Assembly: GCA_002471375.1 (NCBI GenBank)
Contig: DKPV01000062.1
Span: forward strand, 1-53,036
Source: Flavobacteriales bacterium UBA7325
Lineage (GTDB): Bacteria; Bacteroidota; Bacteroidia; Flavobacteriales_D; Crocinitomicaceae
Reading direction: 5' to 3'
Length of the DNA stretch: 53,036 bases
This document shows, one piece after another, positions 1 to 7,831 of this stretch (position 1 is its first letter; every line of letters begins with the position of its first letter). A program made the translations under genes and the position numbers. Below the pieces are notes generated by a model. That model was not told where the DNA came from. It ran no database searches and was given only the letters and a program-made list of their open reading frames with translations.

Positions 1-36
1 ATTAGAAATATCGAACACGATATTTGGTCTTTCTAA
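1..36 (+). CDS. gldN: 3' end of a GldN-family gene (partial)
   Basis: The first 11 codons of the window read IRNIEHDIWSF and then TAA. This nearly matches the last residues of the complete gene at 220-1233 (IRDFEHDLWSF). The fragment is therefore the end of a paralogue lying immediately upstream and mostly outside the window. In Flavobacterium johnsoniae gldN and gldO are known tandem paralogues downstream of gldK, gldL and gldM, so the missing upstream DNA probably carries those genes. That last point is inference. An intrinsic terminator follows within 40 nt. Confidence 0.75.
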   Translation: MRNIEHDIWSF

Positions 37-73
37 TTCGAATATAGCACTAGTCGCTCTGCGACAAAAGCTT

Positions 74-108
74 AGTCCCAATTTCTTATGGAATTGGGAC
101 TTTTTTTT
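74..108 (+). terminator. Intrinsic terminator after the first gldN-family gene
   Basis: A perfect 10-bp inverted repeat (AGTCCCAATT at 74-83 and AATTGGGACT at 92-101, loop of 8) is followed by a run of eight T. It lies between the partial upstream paralogue and the complete one, so the second copy probably needs its own promoter in 110-219. I could not identify a clear TTG/TAnnTTTG pair there. Confidence 0.9.
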
Positions 109-219
109 GTTCTGGAATTAATTAGTAACCTTTTCATGAATTTTGGATTATGTCTATAACAACAATGATTCAAGGAAGTGCCTCTCCAACATATCTTTGA
201 ACCTTAAAACTTTCTAGGT

Positions 220-1233
220 ATGAAAATTAGAATTCTCCTTCTTTTATTAATAGTCGCGGTAGATACACACGCGCAAGACAGTCTGTGGAATTTTGGTCCG
301 CCCAATCTTACTGCAACGGGACAAATCAATGGTTCGTGGCTCAATGAGAATGTATTAACCAAAAGAGCAATCCCATATCCAAATGTGAGGGAGGCAGATG
401 TCCTCTGGAGTAAAAGAATATGGCGAGCCTTGGACATGTGTGAAAAGCTCAACCATACGATCTATTACCCTCTCGATAAAGTCACACCTTATGGTTGGAT
501 AAGAAATGCGGACAGATGGAGCCTATGGACAATTATTAGAAAACACGTAATGAACGGTGATCTCCAGGTTTTTTCACCTTATAATCCTGTAAGTTACGGT
601 TTAGGTGCTATTGATGGTGATCAGTTGAAATACCCAGTTAAGCCTGAACCATGGAAAAATTTCTATTCCGATAAGAATTTCAGGGATGAGATGGTTTATT
701 ACTTAGGATATCTAGGTGAACCAGGAACGGTACCATTGGTAGATCCATATGGAGAACCATATTTAGATACAATTGATGGAATAGAAACTTTTCGTTATGA
801 TGATCCAGATACAATGTGGTACAATTCTGAAGATATTGTAGAATATAGGCTAAAGGAAGATTGGTTCTTCGATAAGTCTCGTTCAGAGATGGATGTTCGA
901 ATTATTGGAATAGCGCCTGTTGTTTATACTTATGAGACGAATGCAAATGGGCAACGTGAGATTAGTGGGAAAAAGGAGTTGTTTTGGCTATACTTCCCGC
1001 ACTGTCGGTATGTATTCAATAACTATTATGTCTACAACACAAAGAACGATGCTTATCCTATGAGCTTCGATGACTTATTTTGGAAACGTAGATTTAGTAG
1101 CTATATCTACAAAGAAAGTAATGTCTATGATCGTAAAATCGATTCTTATCGACATGGTGTAGATGCTCTATACGAGTCCGAAGAAATCACCAATGAAATT
1201 AGGGATTTTGAGCACGATTTGTGGTCCTTCTAA
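220..1233 (+). CDS. gldO: Gliding motility / type IX secretion protein GldN or GldO
   Basis: The 337-residue protein has a Sec signal peptide (about residues 1-18, ending THAQ) and no later membrane segment. The READVLWSKRIWRALDMCEK region (residues about 57-76), followed by NHTIYYPLDK, is characteristic of the GldN/PorN family. In the known system GldN lies in the periplasm and, with GldK, forms the ring-shaped outer-membrane-associated complex of the type IX secretion and gliding machinery. The upstream neighbour ends with almost the same C-terminus, so this is the second of a tandem pair. The symbol gldO is chosen by position only, and the sequence does not separate GldN from GldO. Many T9SS cargo proteins elsewhere in the window fit this role. 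Confidence 0.88.
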   Translation: MKIRILLLLLIVAVDTHAQDSLWNFGPPNLTATGQINGSWLNENVLTKRAIPYPNVREADVLWSKRIWRALDMCEKLNHTIYYPLDKVTPYGWIRNADRWSLWTIIRKHVMNGDLQVFSPYNPVSYGLGAIDGDQLKYPVKPEPWKNFYSDKNFRDEMVYYLGYLGEPGTVPLVDPYGEPYLDTIDGIETFRYDDPDTMWYNSEDIVEYRLKEDWFFDKSRSEMDVRIIGIAPVVYTYETNANGQREISGKKELFWLYFPHCRYVFNNYYVYNTKNDAYPMSFDDLFWKRRFSSYIYKESNVYDRKIDSYRHGVDALYESEEITNEIRDFEHDLWSF

Positions 1234-1249
1234 TTAAGGAGTATTGATC

Positions 1250-2233
1250 CTATTTGTTTAGATCCCAAGAGTATTCCAAATAGGATATCTTGGGGTCAGA
1301 TAATTGCTCGGATCGATACTTGTTGAAAAAATCAATGACCGTATTACCGTTCTTTCTGAAGTCTTCACCATACCAATCAAAGATTTTGGAAATCTTTATG
1401 GTCTTTCCGCTGAAATCGTTTTTTGAATAGTCGCTTAAGAATCGTTTCGTCTGCGATGTTAACTGACCATATAGCTTAGCTGGCGTATATGCTTTATTAA
1501 GAAGAACAGGACACGATTTACTTGCACAATTTAAAGCGAAATGAATCCTTGGTTCGTTGAACTGTTTACGTACTATATCATTCTCAATGTTGTTAAGGCT
1601 ATAAGTTTTACCTCCGAGTTTTATGAATTTTTTGTGCCAAGGTTTTGCGGTAATCTTAGTAATTGATGAAGTCGGATAGTTATCAGTCACTAGTTTAATG
1701 GTATAAACATTATACGCGTTGATCCAATAGGTAAGTTTCTGTGTGTAGCTCCAATCAGACTCTGGGTAATTCTCTTCAAATTCCTCTATTATATCATTCA
1801 GCTGACTTTTGTTTGTCTTAATGGAACTATAGTTTACCTTTCCAGAATAAGTAACGTATTTGGTGAGAAAAGTATTTAGTTTTTCATAGCTATGGAAATC
1901 ATAAGCATCAATTACATCTGGAATATGAACGGCCTCTTCGGGAATATCGCGAAGAACCTCCTCTTCTGGAGGTAGGACCACTGTTATCATACGTCCATCC
2001 TTTTCTATTGTCCTTGTATTCGAATCCACATCATCCAATGTGGCTTTTGGATCTGGGTTGTTTTGATCGGAAACTTGATCACTATCATGATCCTGTCCAT
2101 CAGAATCTGAAGAAGATTCTGGAGTCTCTGTCTCTACCGATTTGGTGCTAACTTCGGAAGAGCTTTCCTCTTGACATGAAAAAAGTCCTACGGAAATGAT
2201 GAATACAATAATACGGATGCTTTTCTTTCTCAT
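1250..2233 (-). CDS. DUF547 domain lipoprotein
   Basis: The 327-residue protein starts with a lipoprotein signal peptide ending in a lipobox (SVGLFSC, Cys about residue 20), so it is expected to be membrane-anchored. Residues about 21-75 are a Ser/Glu/Asp-rich linker. Residues about 120-315 match the DUF547 family, with the features KLTYWINAYNVYTIKLV, IHFALNCASKSCPVL and FDWYGEDF. DUF547 is sometimes compared with cysteine-protease-like folds, and the conserved NCASKSCP segment supplies two cysteines, but its biochemical role is not established. The gene converges on gldO with 16 nt between stop codons. Its start is the ATG directly before the Lys-rich signal peptide. Confidence 0.85.
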   Translation of the reverse strand: MRKKSIRIIVFIISVGLFSCQEESSSEVSTKSVETETPESSSDSDGQDHDSDQVSDQNNPDPKATLDDVDSNTRTIEKDGRMITVVLPPEEEVLRDIPEEAVHIPDVIDAYDFHSYEKLNTFLTKYVTYSGKVNYSSIKTNKSQLNDIIEEFEENYPESDWSYTQKLTYWINAYNVYTIKLVTDNYPTSSITKITAKPWHKKFIKLGGKTYSLNNIENDIVRKQFNEPRIHFALNCASKSCPVLLNKAYTPAKLYGQLTSQTKRFLSDYSKNDFSGKTIKISKIFDWYGEDFRKNGNTVIDFFNKYRSEQLSDPKISYLEYSWDLNK

Positions 2234-2272
2234 GATACTACGACGTTTAAATTCTTCCTAACTTACGGAAAC

Positions 2273-2824
2273 CTATTCTATTGCTTTATAGTTTTCAATC
2301 CAAATTGGATCCATCACATCATTTAGAAGCATCCAAAAACTAGTGTCTAAAAAGAAGTCTCCATCGATGTGATTAATACCATAGCGATCATGCAGATACA
2401 TTTCTTGCTTTGGAGCTGGCTTATGGTACTTATTACTCCAGCCCATTTCAACGTTTCCTTTAAAAGGATACGTCGCGAAACGAATTTTCCAAAGTGAATC
2501 GAGTGGCACGCAAGAAGGAATTTTCTTCATTTCCAAACTGTCGAAGTAAATCCCACAATCGATTCCATTTTCTTCGAAGTAATTAATCTTTTTTGGATTA
2601 TACTTTGTCGGCCAGTACCCTGAAGCAATTTTTATAAATGTTTCGGGATCGACAATACGCTTCGATGTTAGGCCTTTCCCATTATCGATGAAGCATGCAA
2701 AGGTTGTAATGCTTGAGTTTGCGCCAATAGAAACTCTAACTCCAAAGACCGGTCGGACCGTGGGGACTAGGATAACAGATGAAGAAATCACCCATACAGT
2801 GATTAATAGTAGGCACAAGCGCAT
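2273..2824 (-). CDS. Exported protein of unknown function
   Basis: I do not recognise this 183-residue protein. The first 30 or so residues are hydrophobic (MRLCLLLITVWVISSSVILV) and could be a signal peptide or one membrane anchor. The rest is soluble-looking, with three cysteines (about residues 44, 70 and 84) and a Trp-rich C-terminal half. It lies upstream of the DUF547 lipoprotein gene on the same strand with a 39-nt gap, so the two may be cotranscribed. No motif supports an enzymatic call. The coding call rests on length, the signal-like start and operon-like spacing. Confidence 0.65.
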   Translation of the reverse strand: MRLCLLLITVWVISSSVILVPTVRPVFGVRVSIGANSSITTFACFIDNGKGLTSKRIVDPETFIKIASGYWPTKYNPKKINYFEENGIDCGIYFDSLEMKKIPSCVPLDSLWKIRFATYPFKGNVEMGWSNKYHKPAPKQEMYLHDRYGINHIDGDFFLDTSFWMLLNDVMDPIWIENYKAIE

Positions 2825-2927
2825 ACACTCAATTTACGAATAAAAATGGCTAATACAATGAGATTAGCTCATTCTAAGTCTTTAAGAATACGTTAGTTAC
2901 AGGAAAATGTTTCGCTTGAAGTTCAAT

Positions 2928-3494
2928 TTAGAACCGGTAAATTTTGTTAGGAGTAATGCAAGCATTTAAGCGGATATCTGTGAATTCCATACCGCCGATT
3001 TCGTCTTCGAGATCATCAAAGTGGCTCAAACCGATAAAAGTACATCGAGGTGGACACTTCTTTAAAAACCGATCATAGAAACCTTTACCGTAACCTACAC
3101 GATTCCCTTTTTTGTCGATTGCTAACAAGGGCACAAAAACATAATCAAAGTGTTCGGCTGCAATTACTCTACCTTTCTTCGGTTCCGGGATACTAAATGG
3201 TGATGACTCTAGCTGATCAACAGATTCGAATAGAACTTGTTTCAATTCATTCGTTTTCATATTCGCTTTGGGAACAGCAACCTGAGCGCCAAAGGACATC
3301 GCTTTTTCCCAAATTCGGTAAGTATTAATCTCTTTCTTTCTTTCGATTGGCAAGAACAGACTGATTTTCTTTCCTTCTAATTGGTATTTACTAAAAACGG
3401 TGTGGCAAATAGAAGCTGATATTTCTTCCAATTGCCTTGGCGACAATGCCGCACGTTTAGACATGTAATGTTCTCTGAGCTCTTGTTTCGTCAT
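2928..3494 (-). CDS. 5-formyltetrahydrofolate cyclo-ligase
   Basis: The 188-residue protein matches the MTHFS family in length and motifs. It has a basic N-terminal helix (TKQELREHYMSKRAAL) used for ATP binding in the family, VPKA near residue 75, and the signature GYGKGFYDRF at residues 134-143. The enzyme uses ATP to convert 5-formyl-THF to 5,10-methenyl-THF in the cytoplasmic folate cycle. The gene begins 1 nt after the stop codon of the ybaB homologue, so the pair is almost certainly cotranscribed. The pairing looks like simple clustering of housekeeping genes. Confidence 0.93.
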   Translation of the reverse strand: MTKQELREHYMSKRAALSPRQLEEISASICHTVFSKYQLEGKKISLFLPIERKKEINTYRIWEKAMSFGAQVAVPKANMKTNELKQVLFESVDQLESSPFSIPEPKKGRVIAAEHFDYVFVPLLAIDKKGNRVGYGKGFYDRFLKKCPPRCTFIGLSHFDDLEDEIGGMEFTDIRLNACITPNKIYRF

Positions 3495-3495
3495 A

Positions 3496-3795
3496 CTACA
3501 TTCCTGAAAATAATGATTGCGCGGATGACATCACTTCCTTCTCATTCATTTTATTCACCTTCTCTAAGGCTCTATTGAATGCAACACAAATAAGTTCTTC
3601 GAGTTCCTCTTTATCAATTTGAGTTACATCACCAGTAATTTCAAAGCCCTTTATGGCGCGATTACCAGTCATAGAGACACGTATTAGTCCACCACCTGAT
3701 TCTTCATCAATGATGATGTCGTCGAGGCGTTCCTTACTTGCTTCTGATTGACGTTTAAGATTCTCTAGTTTATCGAGTAGATTTTTATCCAACAT
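3496..3795 (-). CDS. ybaB: YbaB/EbfC family nucleoid-associated protein
   Basis: The 99-residue protein has the length and layout of YbaB/EbfC: a helical N-terminus (LLDKLENLKRQSEASKERLD), a beta core (GGLIRVSMTGNRAIKGFEI) and a C-terminal helix (EELEELICVAFNRALEKVNK). Family members are small dimeric DNA-binding proteins. In many bacteria ybaB sits beside dnaX and recR; here it heads a two-gene unit with the cyclo-ligase gene instead. It is divergent from the cytochrome gene at 3917, with about 120 nt of shared upstream DNA. Confidence 0.9.
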   Translation of the reverse strand: MLDKNLLDKLENLKRQSEASKERLDDIIIDEESGGGLIRVSMTGNRAIKGFEITGDVTQIDKEELEELICVAFNRALEKVNKMNEKEVMSSAQSLFSGM

Positions 3796-3916
3796 GGTTG
3801 ATTAATTGCGACTGTTAAATATACTAAATTCAAGGAATCTCCTATGTACAGGGCGGTTTTATTTGTAGCTTTCGGTTTAATTTCATTATTTTACCTAGAA
3901 TTAATACTAATCTTCT

Positions 3917-4960
3917 GTGAATCGACTTCTTATTATTTCTTTTACCTCACTGCTAATAACAGGAGCTATAACTTCATTTTCGTGGAGATCATCCGTACCT
4001 CAGATAAAAAAGGTTGATGTGTCAATCATTTCTGTGGAAGAAGCGTTGTTTCGCTTAGGCGATGAAAAACTCAATCACTCGATTACTGAAATTGATTTGG
4101 AGAAAGCCAAGATCGGACAAGATCTGATCTATTTTGGAAGAACAGTTCGTGACGGCAAAAAATCGAAAAGAATCTCGAGTTATTTTGTATGCACTGACTG
4201 CCACAATATGTCAAAGGAATTTGAAGACATCACAAGTCAAGATCCGTCAGAAAGATTAGTATACGCAAAGAAGAATGGATTGGAATTCTTGCCAGGATCA
4301 ACACTTTGGGGGATTTACAATCGAACATCATTCTACAATGATGATTACGTTAGAAAGTATGGAGATCTAGTGGATGATGCGCGTAATTCATTGGAAAATT
4401 CAACCCAACTTTGTGCAAAATACTGTTCGTCAGGAAGAAATCTAGAGGACTGGGAACTTGAAGGGATAATGCACTATTTCAAGAAGAATCAATTAATGAT
4501 CAAAGATCTGAACTTGTCAGAGGATAATCGATCTCTACTTGCTTCTTACCAGAATCTTAGCGACCCAGAAAGAACGAAGCTAATATCCGCGATTAAAGCA
4601 GAATACGTAGAAGGATATGCCGCGACTTTTCTCGAAACGATGCCACGTGACAAACGCAAGTATGGTGAAGGAGGAGACGTAGAAAATGGTAAAACTATCT
4701 ATGAAAAGTCTTGTATGTATTGCCATGAAAACAAACGTGTGACTTATCTGCATTTGGATCAAGGAAAGTTATCAGGGAAGATGTTCTGGCGGAATATTAA
4801 ATCGTACAACGATCGATCACTTTATCAGATAATTCGCCACGGAACATACTCTAAGGCAGGTCGAAAACAATATATGCCTCATTACACAGAGGAGAAAATG
4901 AGCGATGCTCAACTAAATGATCTAGTAGCATACATTAAACTAATTGCGAAGAAGAAATGA
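3917..4960 (+). CDS. Exported diheme cytochrome c
   Basis: The 347-residue protein has a signal peptide (residues about 1-20) and two classical haem c attachment sites, CTDCH (92-96) and CMYCH (266-270), each in its own domain. The C-terminal domain has YMPHY (Met about 320), a plausible distal haem ligand. The N-terminal domain also has the cysteine pair LCAKYCSSGRNLEDWEL, which resembles SoxA-like cytochromes, although I would not call it SoxA because no other sox gene is present. The start must be GTG: an in-frame TAA lies 9 nt upstream and no ATG precedes the signal peptide. The stop overlaps the next gene by 4 nt (ATGA), so this is the first gene of a cytochrome operon. Confidence 0.85.
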   Translation: MNRLLIISFTSLLITGAITSFSWRSSVPQIKKVDVSIISVEEALFRLGDEKLNHSITEIDLEKAKIGQDLIYFGRTVRDGKKSKRISSYFVCTDCHNMSKEFEDITSQDPSERLVYAKKNGLEFLPGSTLWGIYNRTSFYNDDYVRKYGDLVDDARNSLENSTQLCAKYCSSGRNLEDWELEGIMHYFKKNQLMIKDLNLSEDNRSLLASYQNLSDPERTKLISAIKAEYVEGYAATFLETMPRDKRKYGEGGDVENGKTIYEKSCMYCHENKRVTYLHLDQGKLSGKMFWRNIKSYNDRSLYQIIRHGTYSKAGRKQYMPHYTEEKMSDAQLNDLVAYIKLIAKKK

Positions 4961-5808
4961 AGAAAATCTTATTAATTGCAGCTGTTTCGATGACAACTTT
5001 AGGCTTCGCGCAGGAAGTTCAAGAAACCTTCAATGGTACCCGAGTGATCAATGGCCACTCAACTGAAACACTGGAAGCTCGAATTCTTCAATTTAGAATT
5101 GAGCATAGATTTGGTGATATGGCAGGAGCGAATGGAGGAGTTCAACAATTTTTTGGATTTGATCAAGCTGCTGACATTCGTTTTGCTTTTGAATACGGTA
5201 TTACAAAAGATTTGATGGTAGGGCTAGGACGAAGTAAAGGAACCGGCGCTCCATATCGATCACTAGTGGACATGTTCGTAAAATATAAAATTTTGGCACA
5301 GGAAAAGGGGAAGATGCCAGTTAGTCTGACTGTGCTAGGTTCAGGGACAGCAACCTATATGCAAGCTTCAAGTGATTTGACTCAAGTAACCAGCTTTCCT
5401 GAATTTGCACACCGTCTTGCCTATAATAGCCAGTTATTGGTTTCTCGTAAATTCGGAGAAAGTGTAAGTGCTCAGTTGATGCCAACATATGTACACCGAA
5501 ATTTTGTTGATATCGATGATGTGAATGGAATGTTTGCGATCGGTGGAGCTTTACACTGTAAGATTACTAAAACGATAGGTTTGAGCGCAGAATATTATCA
5601 TGCGATTCATGATAGTGGGGTTAGGACAACAAATACGAATAGTCTTGGCTTTGCGTTCGAATGGATCACAAATGGACATACGTTTAAATTGAATGTTACT
5701 AATTCAAGAGGATTTAATGAAACACAGTTCATACCATATACATATTCAAGTTGGAAGGATGGTGAGTTTCGTTTAGGGTTTACAATCAGTAGAAATTTTA
5801 AGTTATGA
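4957..5808 (+). CDS. DUF5777 family outer-membrane beta-barrel
   Basis: The 283-residue protein has a signal peptide (MKKILLIAAVSMTTLGFA) and a body of alternating beta strands ending in an aromatic/hydrophobic C-terminus (GFTISRNFKL), typical of an outer-membrane barrel. ILQFRIEHRFGDM near residues 45-57, and strands such as FAFEYGITKDLMVGLGRSKG, match the DUF5777 family of Bacteroidota. No experimentally defined function is known to me. It overlaps the cytochrome gene before it and the CX4CH lipoprotein gene after it by 4 nt each. Such tight coupling suggests the barrel works with the haem proteins, perhaps as a pore or an electron conduit. The conduit idea is inference. Confidence 0.85.
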   Translation: MKKILLIAAVSMTTLGFAQEVQETFNGTRVINGHSTETLEARILQFRIEHRFGDMAGANGGVQQFFGFDQAADIRFAFEYGITKDLMVGLGRSKGTGAPYRSLVDMFVKYKILAQEKGKMPVSLTVLGSGTATYMQASSDLTQVTSFPEFAHRLAYNSQLLVSRKFGESVSAQLMPTYVHRNFVDIDDVNGMFAIGGALHCKITKTIGLSAEYYHAIHDSGVRTTNTNSLGFAFEWITNGHTFKLNVTNSRGFNETQFIPYTYSSWKDGEFRLGFTISRNFKL

Positions 5809-6173
5809 GAAAGTTAATTCTCCCATATTTATTTTTGCTTATGGCTGCTGCCTTGATAACAACAGTTTCCTGTAAGAAAGATCAGACGATGGAGCCAATC
5901 CCGGAACAATGTCCGGACACGATTTCATTTGCGTCAGTTGTTGAACCAATCATTGAGCAAAACTGCTCGACAAGTGGTTGTCATGATTCAGGTGCCGCTG
6001 GCGGCTATAATTTAATCGGTTACGGAAATATTTCTGGCAACGCTACGGCAATTTTGAACGCCATTAAACATAATAGCGGCGTAACGGCGATGCCGTACTT
6101 TCAGGCAAAGCTCGCCGATAGCCTAATTGAACAATTAGACTGCTGGAATGCACAAGGTAAATTGAATAATTAA
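5805..6173 (+). CDS. Lipoprotein with a CX4CH haem-binding-like motif
   Basis: The 122-residue protein has a lipobox (TTVSC, Cys 23). Instead of a CXXCH site it carries CSTSGCH at residues 54-60, which is CX4CH, in the context VVEPIIEQNCSTSGCHD that is typical of Bacteroidota cytochrome-like lipoproteins. The spaced cysteines plus His suggest covalent haem c on an expanded loop. A later Met in TAMPYF (about 98) could be the second axial ligand. The gene overlaps the DUF5777 gene by 4 nt and is followed 31 nt later by another haem-motif gene. Haem binding is inferred from motif and context. Confidence 0.75.
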   Translation: MRKLILPYLFLLMAAALITTVSCKKDQTMEPIPEQCPDTISFASVVEPIIEQNCSTSGCHDSGAAGGYNLIGYGNISGNATAILNAIKHNSGVTAMPYFQAKLADSLIEQLDCWNAQGKLNN

Positions 6174-6204
6174 TAATATATTGCACTCTCTTAATTTGAC
6201 GACT

Positions 6205-7092
6205 ATGAAAAAAAAATACGTTTTACCTTCTCTTGCTATTGCTGCAATTGGATTATTTGCTTTTCAAGCAGCCAACACTGACAACGGAGTTGTGAGAAAC
6301 TTCACGAAGTCACATATGCTTAGTTCTGGTGGGCAATCTGGATTAACAGGTGCTCCTGGTGAAGCAAATTGTACACAGTGTCATTCGGGAACTACGTTGG
6401 ACGGTTCATCTCAAAATGTCTTTACGATGATTGATGCGGCATTCAACACAGTTACGAGTTATACGCCGGGTGTAACTTATACAGCTTCATTAACGCTTTT
6501 ATCAGACCCAGCTAAGAAAGGTTTCTCGTCTGTTGCGCTCGACGGAACAGATACAAACGCAGGATCATTTACAGGTTCTGGGATTGGTGGAACGCAAAAT
6601 TTTAGCGCCGCTGGTCGTGATTATGTGTCGCATACAGCGTCATCGAATACAAGTGCAACTGCAACTTGGGGGTGGACATGGGTTGCTCCAGCGACGAGTG
6701 TAGGTGATGTTACCTTCTACATTGCATCTAATACAGCGAATGGCAATGGGACGGCATCTGGCGATGAAATTTTCCTCTCTCAGCATGTGATTACTGATGC
6801 AACCGCATCTGTTGAGGAAGCTTCTGAAGTACACAATGACTTTGTTGCAGGATATAATGTCTCAAACAATCAAGTGATTATCAATTTCACGAACTTAGGT
6901 TCAAGTGAAATGCATATGAATCTTGTTGACATGAACGGCCGATCTGTTTTCACATCTGATCTTGGTTTGTCGCAAATTGGAGAAAATTCTGAATCAATAG
7001 CTCTTCCTACAAGCCTTAAAGACGGAATGTACGTAGTACACTTCTTCGTTGGGAATAAAGCGATGTCGGCGAATATCTTAGTAAGAAAGTAA
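6205..7092 (+). CDS. CXXCH-containing surface protein with T9SS sorting domain (choice-of-anchor V type)
   Basis: The protein is about 295 residues from the chosen ATG, which directly precedes the signal peptide (MKKKYVLPSLAIAAIGLFAF). The longer frame begins at a TTG 24 nt upstream and would add residues before the signal peptide. Near the N-terminus GAPGEANCTQCHSG (residues about 50-63) carries one CXXCH in the context of the choice-of-anchor V domain. Residues about 70-200 form a beta-sandwich-like region. The last 80 or so residues (VVDMNGRSVF-like, DGMYVVHFFV, ending ILVRK) are a T9SS sorting domain. It is therefore predicted to be secreted to the cell surface while carrying a haem c site. 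Last gene of the 3917-7092 operon. Confidence 0.82.
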   Translation: MKKKYVLPSLAIAAIGLFAFQAANTDNGVVRNFTKSHMLSSGGQSGLTGAPGEANCTQCHSGTTLDGSSQNVFTMIDAAFNTVTSYTPGVTYTASLTLLSDPAKKGFSSVALDGTDTNAGSFTGSGIGGTQNFSAAGRDYVSHTASSNTSATATWGWTWVAPATSVGDVTFYIASNTANGNGTASGDEIFLSQHVITDATASVEEASEVHNDFVAGYNVSNNQVIINFTNLGSSEMHMNLVDMNGRSVFTSDLGLSQIGENSESIALPTSLKDGMYVVHFFVGNKAMSANILVRK

Positions 7093-7109
7093 GCCTTTCA
7101 AATTGATAA

Positions 7110-7140
7110 AAATCCGCTTATGATTTTCATAGGCGGATTT
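7110..7140. terminator. Bidirectional terminator between convergent genes
   Basis: A 14-bp hairpin with a single G-U pair (AAATCCGCTTATGA at 7110-7123, TCATAGGCGGATTT at 7127-7140) closes on a 3-nt loop between the cytochrome operon and the convergent gene ending at 7155. The U-tract is short on both strands, so efficiency is uncertain. Confidence 0.75.
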
Positions 7141-7154
7141 CTTCGTTATAATAA

Positions 7155-7721
7155 TTATTCTAGTCGTTTGGACATGATACTTTCGACTTTGTCGAATAGC
7201 TGATTTGGAAGATAAGTTCTCCATTCAATCTCCTCCATTTCTCCTCCCATCAACACATAATGATCGATTCCAACTTGTTGCATTTCTTCACGCACATGGT
7301 CATGGAAATTGATAAATGCAATCCATCCGTCTTCTGCATCCTCAAACCATTCTTCATAGTAGCAATCATCAGAAGAATGAAAGTTTAAGACATTCTCACC
7401 TATGATAAGATATTTATCGATTCCTAATGGGAGCATTTCATCGATCAAATCCCTTTTGAGCGTCATAATGTCATTTTCGATAGCATCATTCCATTCTCCT
7501 ATCATCTCCATTATGACATAACCATTTTCATAGTCAGTGAAGAGAATTTTAAGGAAAAGGGTAGGAGAACCGATTGGATCCCATTGTGGATGAATGTAAA
7601 AGTTGTACACCGAATCTTGAAATTCGAATTCGCTATACTCTCGACCAAAAAAGGGCGAACCCTCATCATCCGCCGCAATATATAGGCTCCGCCAACGATA
7701 ATAAGGTTCAATTAAGTGCAT
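7155..7721 (-). CDS. Conserved hypothetical protein of Bacteroidota
   Basis: The protein is about 188 residues, acidic, and has no signal peptide or membrane segment, so it is probably cytoplasmic. Phrases such as IEPYYRWRSLYIA, SPFFGREYSEF, NFYIHPQWD, ENVLNFHSSDDCYYEEW and DGWIAFINF recall a strongly conserved but uncharacterised Bacteroidota family; this is memory of the pattern and no search was run. I chose the ATG at 7721 over an upstream TTG because it sits directly before the conserved part. The function is unknown. The gene converges on the cytochrome operon and is divergent from the lipoprotein gene at 7832. Confidence 0.8.
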   Translation of the reverse strand: MHLIEPYYRWRSLYIAADDEGSPFFGREYSEFEFQDSVYNFYIHPQWDPIGSPTLFLKILFTDYENGYVIMEMIGEWNDAIENDIMTLKRDLIDEMLPLGIDKYLIIGENVLNFHSSDDCYYEEWFEDAEDGWIAFINFHDHVREEMQQVGIDHYVLMGGEMEEIEWRTYLPNQLFDKVESIMSKRLE

Positions 7722-7764
7722 ACACAAAGGTACGAACTCATTTATTGGTCGAGCCAGATACTTG

Positions 7765-7799
7765 GCATAAAATATGCATGGAATTATTGATTAAATTTG
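7765..7799 (+). promoter_or_regulatory. Candidate promoter with an upstream palindrome
   Basis: TAAATTTG at 7792-7799 matches the Bacteroidota -7 element TAnnTTTG, 33 nt upstream of the ATG at 7832. A perfect small palindrome GCATA-AAA-TATGC (7765-7777) lies where an activator or repressor could act. No good TTG lies at the expected -33 position, so this call is tentative. Confidence 0.4.
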
Positions 7800-7831
7800 A
7801 TACTCAATAAACAAACTCAATTCTTCGCTCT

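Noticed and set aside
3844..4014. Short forward frame of about 55 codons with a hydrophobic start (MYRAVLFVAFGLISLFYLEL)
   Set aside because: It overlaps the beginning of the cytochrome gene in another frame, has no second half with protein character, and the cytochrome frame is backed by signal peptide and haem motifs.
3917..4960. SoxA and a thiosulfate oxidation locus
   Set aside because: The LCAKYC segment recalls SoxA, but soxX, soxY, soxZ and soxB are absent, so only a general diheme cytochrome call is supported.
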